From the NCBI GenBank assembly GCA_012517815.1, contig JAAYUF010000051.1, positions 27,570 to 91,569 on the forward strand: a stretch of 64,000 nt of DNA, given 5' to 3'. The DNA comes from Clostridiales bacterium (lineage in GTDB: Bacteria; Bacillota; Clostridia; Christensenellales; Aristaeellaceae). Both the position numbers and the translations under genes were made by a program. Below are positions 1 through 9,174 of the stretch, one piece after another; within the stretch, counting starts at the first letter, position 1; the number at the start of each line of letters is the position of its first letter. The notes beneath the pieces were generated by a model. It ran no database searches, had not been told where the DNA came from, and saw nothing but the letters and a program-made list of their open reading frames with translations.

Positions 1-165
1 ACGATCGAGGGTACGGTGCTCCGGCGCAACAAGCTGGACGGTCTGGGTAAGCACCCCTGGAAGGCCGAAGTGACGGAAGGCGCCGCCGGGGTGTCCACCG
101 CCACGGTTACGGGCTGGTTTGGTCAGGTCTATGAGCCGGTGTACACGCTCTCCGGCGGTGAATAA
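1..165 (+). CDS. Phage major tail (tail tube) protein, C-terminal part
   Basis: The window opens inside this gene; 54 codons and a TAA stop are visible. The fragment reads TIEGTVLRRNKLDGLG and later WFGQVYEPVY, in the style of siphovirus tail tube subunits, which polymerise into the tube that conducts DNA. It lies immediately before a tail assembly chaperone and tape measure, the usual order in siphophage tail operons, and this position is the main support. The N-terminus is outside the window, so full length and family cannot be confirmed. Confidence 0.6.
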   Translation, partial: TIEGTVLRRNKLDGLGKHPWKAEVTEGAAGVSTATVTGWFGQVYEPVYTLSGGE

Positions 166-187
166 GGATTTTCAGGAGGTATGAGCT

Positions 188-574
188 ATGGATACGGAAC
201 GCAGCGCCACTATTGTGATTGGTGGGAAGCCCTATGAACTGATCCTCACGACCCGCGCTACTAAGGAAATCGCCCGTCGTTATGGTGGGCTGGAAAATCT
301 CGGTGAGAAGCTCATGAAGTCGGAGAACTTCGAAATGGCGTTGGATGAGGTGGTGTGGCTGCTTACGTTGCTGGCCAACCAGTCCATTCTGGTGCGCAAC
401 CTGAAAAACAAGGAGGCGCCTGAACCGCTGCTGACCGAGGATGAGATTGAGTTGCTCACCTCCCCATTGGATCTGGCTGCGTACAAGGAAGCGATCACGG
501 AAGCCATGTTTCGGGGCACCAAGCGCAATATCGAAAGCGAGGAAGAAAGCTTAAAAAACGTGGCAGTCGGGTAA
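188..574 (+). CDS. Phage tail assembly chaperone, zero-frame (G-like) product
   Basis: A 128-residue, acidic, helix-rich protein preceded by AGGAGG at 174-179 and ending at 574. Its place between the tail tube gene and the tape measure is that of the lambda G / G-T tail chaperones, which coat the tape measure during tail assembly. The zero-frame product ends soon after a slippery A AAA AAC at 553-559. A minus-one shift there continues to 762 (see the separate entry). No enzymatic motif is seen. Function is assigned from synteny and the frameshift architecture rather than from a diagnostic residue. Confidence 0.75.
   Translation: MDTERSATIVIGGKPYELILTTRATKEIARRYGGLENLGEKLMKSENFEMALDEVVWLLTLLANQSILVRNLKNKEAPEPLLTEDEIELLTSPLDLAAYKEAITEAMFRGTKRNIESEEESLKNVAVG
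553..559 (+). promoter_or_regulatory. Programmed -1 ribosomal frameshift site A AAA AAC
   Basis: The zero-frame codons TTA AAA AAC contain a canonical X XXY YYZ slippery heptamer. Stepping back one base opens the frame to 762, giving the extended tail chaperone. Such sites are known in tail chaperone genes of most long-tailed phages. Confidence 0.75.
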
Positions 575-762
575 CGGACGAAGAAGTCTTTACCCGACTT
601 TACTATTTTGCCACAGTGCCGATGGGCATGCACGCGGATGAGTTCTGGCTCATGCCCATCGGGCTGTTCTTCGATCTTTGGTGCTGTCACAAGCAGTTCT
701 TGGGGCTTGAAAAGCCAAAGCGGATTTTGTCGATTGACGATCTCATTCCGCCGGGGATCTAG
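559..762 (+). CDS. Tail assembly chaperone frameshift extension (T-like part)
   Basis: In the minus-one frame relative to the upstream gene, an open frame of 67 codons runs from 559 (RGSRVTDEEVFTRLYY) to TAG at 760-762. It has no good start codon or Shine-Dalgarno site of its own. It includes HADEFWLMPIGLFFDLW, typical of the short second domain that follows the gpG-like domain in Firmicutes phages. Translation is expected only by ribosomal slippage at 553-559, giving a fusion of about 191 residues. Frame and stop are read directly from the sequence; the slippage is inferred. Confidence 0.7.
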   Translation, partial: RGSRVTDEEVFTRLYYFATVPMGMHADEFWLMPIGLFFDLWCCHKQFLGLEKPKRILSIDDLIPPGI

Positions 763-780
763 CTTTCCATGTGTAGCGAC

Positions 781-1782
781 TTAGTACTTCTTAGGGAACT
801 TCTCCTTGCCATACTGCCACAAGTACTGGTCTATCTCTTTCAGAGTGAAGTTTTCAAGCGAGTAGAATGCTTGCAATTTGAGGAGCGTCTTCTTAAATAC
901 AGATATGTTCCGCAAGTCTTCCCTGTGGAAATTTGCAAAATTGTCAACGTCCCTCAGGTAGACCAGTAACTCTTCTACAAAACTATCATATATGGGATAA
1001 ACCTCTGGCTGATGGTGGCTACAGTATTTGGTAGCGAACGAGTAAAAGCGCAATTCTTTACCATTTTTTGTATTCCTCACGCCATGTCCTGAGGCAATAT
1101 CCATAACCAAGGATTCATCGCCGCGCTTGAGCCGATCGTCAATATTGAGAGAGACAATATGCCGTGCAACCGCAAAAACATTATATATGTTGGTGCTGTA
1201 AAACGCGTTGAGTGCTGCTACCTTCAGCAGAACATCGTCGAGGCTGTTATTTTCTGGGCTGAATTGCTTGAACAGTTTACTTAGGGCGCTTTCTTGCGCC
1301 TTGTAATTCTCAAGCGTGTTCCATTTCTCAATGTAGCATTCTACAGCATCACGGCTTGGGTGTTCAAAATCAGACAGAGTGCGCGTTCTGTGAACAGTAC
1401 GCAGAATTCGTGTTGTATAGGACCCAATGTTGGGATTCGTGTTGATGCTTTCATTCGTTTGCCTGACCACCAGCTTTCCCTCATGCTCAGCGATTTCCCA
1501 TACGCCATGCTTCTTCGGGTCATAAAGGGTTACAACCCCTCTGCTGACTGAATACAGGAAATCATATTTATCATTTGCGATACGCGGTCTATTGTTTTCA
1601 GGCATACTGACACGACTTTGGCGGTTTACGCAGCATGCAAGTGCCTGCGCATTGATTGTGCCTTCGTTTACAGTGCCATAATGATCAAAAATGTATTTCC
1701 TGATTTCAGCCATTGATATAGCATCGGTTCCAATGCTGGTTACTGCTTCTTGTATCATTTTCCAAACGGCTATATTAGACAT
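781..1782 (-). CDS. Reverse-strand prophage cargo gene, candidate defence protein (HTH-like N-terminus, HhH/OGG-like C-terminus)
   Basis: A 333-residue protein on the strand opposite to the tail operon, between the tail chaperone (stop 18 bp away) and the tape measure. It starts at ATG 1782 behind TAGGAGAG. Residues 1-95 look like a small winged-helix module (an IRKYIFDHYG helix, then CCVNRQSRVSMPENNRPR and KYDFLYSVSRG). I have seen similar modules in front of nuclease-like or defence proteins. The C-terminal half has FYSFATKYCSHHQPEVYPIYD, reminiscent of the helix-hairpin-helix/OGG glycosylase fold. The gene looks lower in GC than its neighbours. It is probably a self-expressed moron. The defence role is an inference; no catalytic residue is proven. 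Confidence 0.6.
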   Translation of the reverse strand: MSNIAVWKMIQEAVTSIGTDAISMAEIRKYIFDHYGTVNEGTINAQALACCVNRQSRVSMPENNRPRIANDKYDFLYSVSRGVVTLYDPKKHGVWEIAEHEGKLVVRQTNESINTNPNIGSYTTRILRTVHRTRTLSDFEHPSRDAVECYIEKWNTLENYKAQESALSKLFKQFSPENNSLDDVLLKVAALNAFYSTNIYNVFAVARHIVSLNIDDRLKRGDESLVMDIASGHGVRNTKNGKELRFYSFATKYCSHHQPEVYPIYDSFVEELLVYLRDVDNFANFHREDLRNISVFKKTLLKLQAFYSLENFTLKEIDQYLWQYGKEKFPKKY

Positions 1783-1815
1783 GACACTCTCCTACCGAAA
1801 TAAAATCATGGCCAT

Positions 1816-1844
1816 ATTGTATACGAAATGAAGAGCTTTGTACA
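1816..1844 (-). promoter_or_regulatory. Promoter of the reverse-strand cargo gene
   Basis: On the minus strand a -35-like TGTACA (1839-1844) and a -10 TACAAT (1816-1821) are separated by 17 bp. They lie 34 bp upstream of the cargo ATG. A promoter of its own would let the gene be expressed in the silent prophage. Confidence 0.5.
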
Positions 1845-1901
1845 TGCGTGAAGGCTGTCAACACTTATTTTTAACGCCCGAATGTGTAAGGAGGTGACGA
1901 C

Positions 1902-4331
1902 ATGGGACAGGACAATTTCGGCCTGAAAATTGGGGTTGAGGGAGAGCGCGAATTTCGACAGGCGCTCAGCGATATCAACCAGACATTCAAAGTGCTGGGC
2001 AGCGAAATGGCGCTGGCAACCAGCCAGTTTGAAAAAAACGACAAGTCCATCCAAGCCGTCACCTCCCGTAACGCCGTCCTCAACAAAGAGATCGATGCTC
2101 AGAAAGAAAAGATTTCCACCCTGAAAGCCGCGCTGGATAACGCGGCTTCTTCTTTTGGCGAGAATGACCGTCGTACCCAGAACTGGCAGATCCAGCTCAA
2201 CAAAGCGCAGGCAGAGCTCAACGGCATGGAGCGCGAGCTGGAGGAATCCGCCGAGGACGCAGACGATCTGGGCGAGCAAATTACCGATTCGGGCGAAAAC
2301 GCCGAAAAGGCGGGTGGCAAGTTCGAAAAGCTCGGCAGCATCTTAAGCGGCATCGGCAAGGCGATGGGCACAGTGGCCGCCGCTGCCGGCGCCGCTGCGA
2401 TCAAGCTGGGCAAGGAAGTCGTTCAGCAGTTCGGCGAGCTGGAACAAAACCTCGGCGGTTCGGAGGCGGTGTTTGGCAAATACGCCGACTCCATCCAGCG
2501 CACAGGCGAGGAAGCCTACAAGAACCTCGGCGTTTCCCAAAGCCAGTACCTCGCCACCGCCAACAAGATGGGCGCGCTGTTTCAGGGCTCGGGCGTTGAG
2601 CAGCAGAAAAGTCTGGAACTGACCGAAAAAGCCATGCAACGCGCCGCCGACATGGCTTCTGTCATGGGCATCGACATGCAGATGGCGCTGGATTCCGTCG
2701 CGGGCGCTGCCAAAGGCAACTTCACCATGATGGACAACCTCGGTGTGTCCATGAACGCCACAACCCTTGAAGCCTATGCGCTTGCCAAAGGTCTGGATTT
2801 CACATGGGCGTCAGCCAGCAACTCGCAAAAGGCTGAACTGGCTATGCAGATGTTCTTTGAAAACACGGAGCAGTACGCGGGCAACTTCGCGCGGGAATCC
2901 ACGCAGACCATTTCCGGCTCGCTTGGGCTCATGAAAGCCGCGCTTGGTTCCTTTACGGCAGGTCTTGGCAACGCGAACGCTGACATGACCAACCTGACCC
3001 AGAATCTGGTGGACGCGTTTCAGGCTGTGGTGCAAAACATCGTGCCGGTGCTGGAAAACGTCGTGAGCGCCCTGCCGGTTGCGACCGGTGCTATCCTTAC
3101 GGCCATCAGAGATCTGCTGCCGATGCTACTTGAGACTGTCACTTCCCTGTTCACGCAGGTGCTGGGAACGCTGCTGAGCCTACTGCCGGAACTGATCCCG
3201 TCGGCAGTGAGCGCGGTCATGACGATCACAGGCGCGCTGATTGAAAACCTGCCGCTGCTGGTCGCGGCGGCGGTGCAGCTCGTAACAGCACTGGTGGGAG
3301 GCATCGGGGCAGCGCTTCCCACGCTCATCCCTGCCGCTGTGACTGCCGTTATGACCATTGTGCAGGGATTACTGGAACAGTTGCCCCTCCTGCTGGACGC
3401 GGCGCTGCAGCTGATCTTGGGGCTTGCACAGGGCTTGCTCAATGCCATACCACAACTGATCGACGCATTGCCCGCCATCATCGACGCGCTGGTAAGCTTT
3501 CTGGTCCAGTCCATCCCGCAGATCATCCAGACGGGAATCAAGCTCCTGACCGCACTAGTGACGGCGCTGCCGACTATCATCGCGGCCATCGTGAAGGCGA
3601 TCCCGCAGATAATTTCAAGCATTATCAACGCAGTCATTACCGCCATCCCGCTCATTATCGACGCGGGCGTCAAGCTGCTGGTCGCGCTGATTCAAGCGCT
3701 TCCGCAGATCATCACAACGGTAGTCACAGCGGTACCTCAGATCGTAGGAGCGTTGACCGGGGCGTTTGTGGGGAACATCGACAAGATCATCCTTGCGGGC
3801 GTGCAGCTGTTCGTTGCCCTTATCAAGAACCTTCCGACCATCATCGTCGAGATTGTGAAGGCCGTTCCCCAAATCATAACAGCATTGGTGAACGGCTTTA
3901 CAAGCTCTATCAGCCAGATCGCTACCGTGGGCGGAAACCTCATCAAGGGGTTGTGGCAGGGCATCTCGGATGCAGGCGCTTGGCTTCGCGACAAGATCTC
4001 TGGCTTCTTTGGCGGCGTGGTGGACAGCATCAAGAACTTCTTCGGCATCCATTCGCCCTCGACTCTATTTGCCGGGCTTGGCCGCAATATGGGTGAAGGC
4101 ATCGGGGTCGGCTTTGAAGAAGCGATGGCCGGCGTGGCCAGAGATATGCAAAATGCCATTCCTACCAGCTTTGACATGAATGCAAGGGTGAACGAGTATG
4201 GCGCTAGCGCAGGAACCAACGGCACGAGCATCACCCAGAATATCTCGGTCGTATCGCCCAAAGCGCTCTCCGAAAAAGAGATCGCACGCGAATTCAAGAA
4301 CCTCTCCCGCAAGCTGGCGCTCGAATATTAG
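1902..4331 (+). CDS. Phage tail tape measure protein
   Basis: An 809-residue protein, the longest of the tail module. It sets tail length and is ejected to help DNA cross the envelope. Residues about 30-130 are a coiled coil rich in K, E, Q and A. Residues about 370-680 form a long hydrophobic stretch with repeated LPxII/VPQII units separated by about 20 residues, typical of tape measures of short siphophages. The C-terminus (IHSPSTLFAGLGRNMGEG) is a common tape measure ending. The start has an excellent site (AAGGAGGTGACGAC then ATG). The reverse-strand cargo gene separates it from its chaperone. Confidence 0.92.
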   Translation: MGQDNFGLKIGVEGEREFRQALSDINQTFKVLGSEMALATSQFEKNDKSIQAVTSRNAVLNKEIDAQKEKISTLKAALDNAASSFGENDRRTQNWQIQLNKAQAELNGMERELEESAEDADDLGEQITDSGENAEKAGGKFEKLGSILSGIGKAMGTVAAAAGAAAIKLGKEVVQQFGELEQNLGGSEAVFGKYADSIQRTGEEAYKNLGVSQSQYLATANKMGALFQGSGVEQQKSLELTEKAMQRAADMASVMGIDMQMALDSVAGAAKGNFTMMDNLGVSMNATTLEAYALAKGLDFTWASASNSQKAELAMQMFFENTEQYAGNFARESTQTISGSLGLMKAALGSFTAGLGNANADMTNLTQNLVDAFQAVVQNIVPVLENVVSALPVATGAILTAIRDLLPMLLETVTSLFTQVLGTLLSLLPELIPSAVSAVMTITGALIENLPLLVAAAVQLVTALVGGIGAALPTLIPAAVTAVMTIVQGLLEQLPLLLDAALQLILGLAQGLLNAIPQLIDALPAIIDALVSFLVQSIPQIIQTGIKLLTALVTALPTIIAAIVKAIPQIISSIINAVITAIPLIIDAGVKLLVALIQALPQIITTVVTAVPQIVGALTGAFVGNIDKIILAGVQLFVALIKNLPTIIVEIVKAVPQIITALVNGFTSSISQIATVGGNLIKGLWQGISDAGAWLRDKISGFFGGVVDSIKNFFGIHSPSTLFAGLGRNMGEGIGVGFEEAMAGVARDMQNAIPTSFDMNARVNEYGASAGTNGTSITQNISVVSPKALSEKEIAREFKNLSRKLALEY

Positions 4332-4343
4332 GGAGGTGTGCCG

Positions 4344-5195
4344 TTGGAACTGACCTATACGAATGCAAACGGTGAAAGCGTCACCCTCCGGCAGACCCGG
4401 CCGTTCTTTCTGACGCGGGTTGACGGCGCCGGAAAAGTGCGCCAGACGGTAAATACCTTCAAAGCGCTCGATCAGGACGGCGCTTTTTTCATCTCCTCCG
4501 CCATGGACATGCGCAACATCACGCTGGAAGGGTCGGTTATCACGCCTACGATTGCGGAAACCTATGATCAGCGGCGGCGTTTCCTGCGGGTGTTCACGCC
4601 CAAGCTGCAAGGGACGCTTACTTACCGCAATCGGCAGATCCAGTGTGTCGTGGAGGAAGCAGGATTCACAGCATCATCCCGCGAGCGCGCACCAAATTTC
4701 TTCATCAGCCTCCTCTGCCCATCGCCTTTCTTCGAAGCGCTGGAAGAGATTCGCGAAGAACTGGCTATGTGGTCGCCGCTCCTTTTCTTCCCTTTGGAAG
4801 TCCTAAACACAGGGTTGGAATTCGGTATCCGGCAGCCCAGCCAGATCATCACGGTGGACAATATCGGCGATGTTGCTTGCGGATGCCACATCATCTTTCG
4901 GGCGCTCGGCAGCGTGACCAACCCGGAACTCATGAGCCTTGACACCGGCGATGTGCTGCGCCTGAACACGGTCATGGAATCTGGCGAGGAACTGCATGTG
5001 TACACCCATTTTGCCGGGAAACGGGTGACACGGCTGTTCGGGCAGGTGGAAAGCAACGCTTTCTCACTGTTGGACACCAGTTCGGTGTTCCTGCAGTTGG
5101 AGCCTAGGCGCAATCTGCTTCGCTACAACGCCGCTGAAAACATGGATTTGCTGGAAGTGACCATCCTGTACCGGCCTAAGTTTCTGGGGGTGTAG
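4344..5195 (+). CDS. Distal tail protein (Dit-like)
   Basis: A 283-residue protein that should form the hub ring joining the tail tube and baseplate. The N-terminus (ELTYTNANGESVTL) and the TRVDGAGKVR segment fit the phage tail family (Dit/Siphovirus tail component). I choose TTG at 4344 because GGAGG at 4332-4336 lies 7 nt upstream; a GTG at 4338 is only 1 nt from it. The gene directly follows the tape measure and nearly abuts the next tail gene, the expected order. No odd features. Confidence 0.85.
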   Translation: MELTYTNANGESVTLRQTRPFFLTRVDGAGKVRQTVNTFKALDQDGAFFISSAMDMRNITLEGSVITPTIAETYDQRRRFLRVFTPKLQGTLTYRNRQIQCVVEEAGFTASSRERAPNFFISLLCPSPFFEALEEIREELAMWSPLLFFPLEVLNTGLEFGIRQPSQIITVDNIGDVACGCHIIFRALGSVTNPELMSLDTGDVLRLNTVMESGEELHVYTHFAGKRVTRLFGQVESNAFSLLDTSSVFLQLEPRRNLLRYNAAENMDLLEVTILYRPKFLGV

Positions 5196-5196
5196 T

Positions 5197-6234
5197 GTGG
5201 AATTGTATGTGTATGGGTACACACGTCAGCTAATCGGCGTTGTAGAATCCTTTGAATACCTGCGCTGGACACGGAGGTATTCCCAATGTGGAGCCTTTGA
5301 GTTGAAAGCCATAGCCACCCCGGACAACATTGCGCTGCTTACCCTTGGCAATCTACTCTGGAAAAGCGATGATGAGGAAATCGGGATCATTGAGCATTTG
5401 GAGATGGCGCATTCGGACAAAGAAATGATCACGGTCAGCGGGCGGTTTGCAACCAGCTTGCTGGCTCGTCGCATCATTTGGGGTACAGAAACACTCAGCG
5501 GAGATTTGTCCGCATGTGCTTTACAGCTCATCAACAATCACCTGATTACACCCAGCGATACCAATCGGCAGATTGCTAGGGTTGCGTTCACCTCACCCAT
5601 CCTTGGCGTGACGGTCAACACGCAGGTATCCTACAAAAACCTTATGGGTACGATCACCGGACTTTGCGATGCTTCCGACAGGGGCATCAAGACGGTGTTT
5701 GACCCCTCAACTGGGAACTTGACGATCACGCTCTATACCGGCACGGTTTCGGAGGCTGTGTTCTCCCGAGAGTACGAAAACCTGACGACGCAAATCTATA
5801 CGCAGAGTGCTGTGGACTATGCCAACGCTGCGCTCGTCGGCGGAGAAGGTGATGGTGCGTCGCGCGTGCTGGCTTCCATAGCGAATAGCGCTGGGGAAGC
5901 CAGGCGCGAAGTTTTTGTTGACGCTAAAGACCTGCGGCAAGAAGATTTCGGGACTGGATATACCGATGCGCTTCTGTATCGTGGGCAGAACAGACTGTCA
6001 GAGTTATCCATGGCGCATTCCTTTGACGCGGAGGTTAATCCGCACGGGAACCTGCGCTACAAGGTTGATTTCGATCTTGGGCAAGTGGTCACCGTACTCT
6101 CGAAAAAATGGGGCGTCACATTAGCTGCGCGTATCACGGAGATCGAAGAAAGCTATGATGCGAGCGGGCTAGCACTGAATATTGTGTTTGGCAAAGGCGC
6201 GTTATCCCTTCTCCAAAAACTGAAAGGCGGTTGA
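5197..6234 (+). CDS. Tail-associated structural protein (Siphovirus Gp37-like)
   Basis: A 345-residue protein beginning at GTG 5197, one base after the Dit stop, so probably translationally coupled. The N-terminus (MELYVYGYTRQLIGVVESFEYLRW) and the middle segment (AALVGGEGDGASRVL) match the ReqiPepy6 Gp37-like tail family that fills the Tal/baseplate hub position in many Clostridia phages. It probably forms the tail tip below Dit. No peptidase or hydrolase motif is visible. The family assignment comes from recognition of the sequence style and synteny. Confidence 0.8.
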   Translation: MELYVYGYTRQLIGVVESFEYLRWTRRYSQCGAFELKAIATPDNIALLTLGNLLWKSDDEEIGIIEHLEMAHSDKEMITVSGRFATSLLARRIIWGTETLSGDLSACALQLINNHLITPSDTNRQIARVAFTSPILGVTVNTQVSYKNLMGTITGLCDASDRGIKTVFDPSTGNLTITLYTGTVSEAVFSREYENLTTQIYTQSAVDYANAALVGGEGDGASRVLASIANSAGEARREVFVDAKDLRQEDFGTGYTDALLYRGQNRLSELSMAHSFDAEVNPHGNLRYKVDFDLGQVVTVLSKKWGVTLAARITEIEESYDASGLALNIVFGKGALSLLQKLKGG

Positions 6235-6238
6235 AAGT

Positions 6239-6742
6239 ATGGAAAAAAGCGGGTTCTTCAATTCCTCCGGTGGCGACCGGGTCTACAGCGCCACAGACTT
6301 TGCCGCCTATTTCGGCAGACTGGTCAGCAACGGGATCTTCTACGCTTCTGGCACCAACTTGCAGGTCACGCCGGGAAGCGGCATGGCGCTCAGCGTCGCG
6401 GCTGGGAGCGCGTGGATCAACGGGTACTCGTATGAAAACACGGATTCGCTGACACTTAATCTCGCCACAGCCAGCGGCGTGAACCCACGCATCGACCGGG
6501 TCGTCGTGCGCTTCAGCGCTGTGGAGCGACGCATCTACCTGGCGGTACTGACAGGCACACCAGCGGAGACGCCAACCGCGCCCGCGCTAACTCGTAGCAA
6601 TGACACCTATGAGCTTGGGGTCGCAGACATTTTGGTGCCGAAAGGCTCTGTAACGGTCACGGCGCTAAACATCACCGATACGCGGCTGAACACGGCGCTT
6701 TGCGGGTTGGTCAACTCGCTGGTAACCGCCGTGTATGAGTAA
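6239..6742 (+). CDS. Baseplate or fibre-attachment structural protein
   Basis: A 167-residue protein starting with MEKSGFFNSSGGDRVYSATDF. This is a conserved opening in Firmicutes phage structural proteins that sit between the tail hub and the fibre. The middle (GSAWINGYSYEN, then IDRVVVRF) is a beta-rich module typical of baseplate upper proteins or receptor-binding protein anchors. It lies 4 bp after the Gp37-like gene with an AAAGGCGG site. The likely role is to anchor the long fibre encoded next. The exact function cannot be read from sequence. Confidence 0.7.
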   Translation: MEKSGFFNSSGGDRVYSATDFAAYFGRLVSNGIFYASGTNLQVTPGSGMALSVAAGSAWINGYSYENTDSLTLNLATASGVNPRIDRVVVRFSAVERRIYLAVLTGTPAETPTAPALTRSNDTYELGVADILVPKGSVTVTALNITDTRLNTALCGLVNSLVTAVYE

Positions 6743-6753
6743 GGGGTGATCGG

Positions 6754-9099
6754 ATGCCGTCGATTTCCTACTCTCTGAGCAGTTTTACCAAGACCAACAC
6801 TGATATGGCGGCGGGAACCACCTTCACTGCCAGCGCTTCAGGCGCGACCGTAACTGGCGCGTCGATTACGTCCGGTACGCTGTACCTGAGCAGTATCCGC
6901 ACGTACTCCGGCGTTGGGTATCTTGATTTTTCGCTGGGTTCGGGCACTGGCTCGACTGGCACTTTTTCCTCCAACAGCGCTACGCACTCTGACACGGTAT
7001 CTCTGAGCGGGTATAGCAACGCTTTGCTGACGGCTGGCAGCGGCACAATATCCTTCACGCTTAGGCGAACTACATCCGGTTCCGGCAACGTTCTCAACCT
7101 ACGTAGCGGCATCACCGGGACGCTGACGCTGAATTACCAGCTTAACTCTACCGCCTGCACCGCGCCGACTGCCTGCTCTGTCAGCAGCACACTCGCTGAG
7201 GGGAATGTGACGCTCTCGTGGAGCGGGGCAGCCGGTGGTACCAGCAACGCCATTTCCTCGTATGAAATCCAGTACAGCGAATCCAGCGACAACGCCACGT
7301 GGGGCGCATGGACAGCGCTGACAACCGTCACCACGACCACCACCAGCGGCAGCGCTTCGGTCGCGCCTTCTTCGACAAGAGGATACTATCGCCGCTTTCA
7401 GGTGCGCACACGCGGCGCTGCCGGGGCGAGCTACTATTCCGGCTGGAAAGTGTCCACCAATTCGGTGCGCCGGGACACACTACCGACTGCGCCAACCGCT
7501 GTCACCGCTACGCCTGCTGTGTACAGTACGGAAGCCATTTCCCTGACATGGAGCGGCGCGGTCGGGGGTACTAGCGCGATCAAGGGGTTCACGATTACCA
7601 GCCGTACCTCCACAGACAATGCCACCTGGAGCGCGTGGACGACGCTTGCCACGCTGACGCAGACCGCAGGCAGCGGTACATATGCCCCTACGGTATCGCG
7701 GGTCATTGGCACGTATACGCAGTTTGGGATTTCAACGATCGATGCGCTGAATGTCAGTTCCGCCGTTAAGGCCAGCGCTAGCATCCTTTGCTCCATTACG
7801 GCCTGTGGACTGCCAACCGCTTTCTCGCTCAGCACGACGCTGACGGAAGGCGCGGTCACGCTTTCGTGGAGCGGTGCAACCCATGGCGCAGGCAATACGA
7901 TCACCGCGTATGAGCTGCAGTACAGCGAATCCACAGATGCCTCCACGTGGGGCGCCTGGACAGCACTGACGGTTGTGAGCAGTACCGCAACCAGCGGCAG
8001 TCAGAGTGTGAATCCATCAAGCACGGCAGGGACGTACCGCCGATTCCGGCTCCGCATTCAAGGCACAGCCGGTGAAACCTACTACTCGGCTTGGCTGACT
8101 TCTACCAATAATGTCAGGCGTAATATCCCGCCGACCGCGCCGACGGTGTTTACAGCAGCCCCTGCTGTTTACGATGTGGGTACGATCGCCCTTGCTTGGA
8201 GCGGCATCGTAGCCGGAACCAGTGCGATCAAGCAGGTTGTGATTCAGCAGGCCACCTCAACGGATGGCGTTTCATGGGGCACGTATGCGGCGCTTACCAC
8301 GATCACAACCACTGCAACCTCTGGCACCTATGAAGCCACGCCGTCCAGCGTTTCCGGCATGTCGACACGGTATCGCCTGAGCGCGACGGATACCCTGAAT
8401 TCAATCTCCGCGTATGCGCTCAGCAACGTAGTGCGTAAGGTTAGCCCGCCGACTGCGCCGGTGGTCACCGCGCCAAAAGCGGCAGGCCAGACCTACGCTG
8501 CCACGCCGCGCTACCTGATCACGACCGGAACAAGATTGGGTGGCGGCACGCAGAAGGTGTGCGTGAAGATCGGCACGGCGGATTGGGAGGATTCGGTCGC
8601 CAACCCGGAGAGGTTCTCCACTGGTGGGTATCTGGCCAACGGGGTACCGACGATCTACACACCTGTCGCTCTTGCACCGGGCAATTACACCGTCACCTTT
8701 CGCAGCGTGGACAGTGGCTCAGAAGCTGTCAGCCCTGAGGTGATGCGAAGCTTTACGGTTCTGGCATCGCCCTTCGAGGAGATTATCGCCAATGTGACCA
8801 AAGTCAAGGCTGCGCACATGAGAAGTCTGCGTACTGCTATCAACAACGTCCGCGATTTCTATGGTATGTCAACGCTAAGCTGGTCGGAGGATATCATATC
8901 AGGCAAAACCTATGTGAAGAACTGGCCGTTTCATGTGCTGGAGCTTCGCAAAGCCATTGAGCAGGTGGTGGATGCCATCAACGCTTTTGATCAGGCGTGG
9001 ACAAACAAGCTTCCTGACCCGGCATGGATCCCCATCACGACGGGCAGACCGCAGACGGCTGTGATGCAGCAGTTACAGGCTATAATCCTTGGGTTATAA
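6754..9099 (+). CDS. Long tail fibre with duplicated fibronectin-III-like pair
   Basis: A 781-residue, Thr/Ser-rich beta protein. Residues 1-130 are an N-terminal jelly-roll-like module. Residues about 130-345 and 346-565 are two imperfect copies of a two-domain unit; both copies carry EGxVTLSWSGA, YExQYSES and WGAWTAL. Residues about 570-670 are another beta domain. The last 110 residues (KVKAAHMRSLRTAINNVRDF) are helical, a tail conserved in clostridial phage fibres. It probably binds the host surface, with Fn3/Ig-like domains setting reach or weak carbohydrate contact. The duplicated unit suggests domain-number variation between related phages. Confidence 0.8.
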   Translation: MPSISYSLSSFTKTNTDMAAGTTFTASASGATVTGASITSGTLYLSSIRTYSGVGYLDFSLGSGTGSTGTFSSNSATHSDTVSLSGYSNALLTAGSGTISFTLRRTTSGSGNVLNLRSGITGTLTLNYQLNSTACTAPTACSVSSTLAEGNVTLSWSGAAGGTSNAISSYEIQYSESSDNATWGAWTALTTVTTTTTSGSASVAPSSTRGYYRRFQVRTRGAAGASYYSGWKVSTNSVRRDTLPTAPTAVTATPAVYSTEAISLTWSGAVGGTSAIKGFTITSRTSTDNATWSAWTTLATLTQTAGSGTYAPTVSRVIGTYTQFGISTIDALNVSSAVKASASILCSITACGLPTAFSLSTTLTEGAVTLSWSGATHGAGNTITAYELQYSESTDASTWGAWTALTVVSSTATSGSQSVNPSSTAGTYRRFRLRIQGTAGETYYSAWLTSTNNVRRNIPPTAPTVFTAAPAVYDVGTIALAWSGIVAGTSAIKQVVIQQATSTDGVSWGTYAALTTITTTATSGTYEATPSSVSGMSTRYRLSATDTLNSISAYALSNVVRKVSPPTAPVVTAPKAAGQTYAATPRYLITTGTRLGGGTQKVCVKIGTADWEDSVANPERFSTGGYLANGVPTIYTPVALAPGNYTVTFRSVDSGSEAVSPEVMRSFTVLASPFEEIIANVTKVKAAHMRSLRTAINNVRDFYGMSTLSWSEDIISGKTYVKNWPFHVLELRKAIEQVVDAINAFDQAWTNKLPDPAWIPITTGRPQTAVMQQLQAIILGL

Positions 9100-9174
9100 C
9101 GGGCTCCCGGTTCGCGCCTCTGTGAAAGCAGGGGCGCTTCATTATATAAACACAGAATACAGGAGGATGGACTC

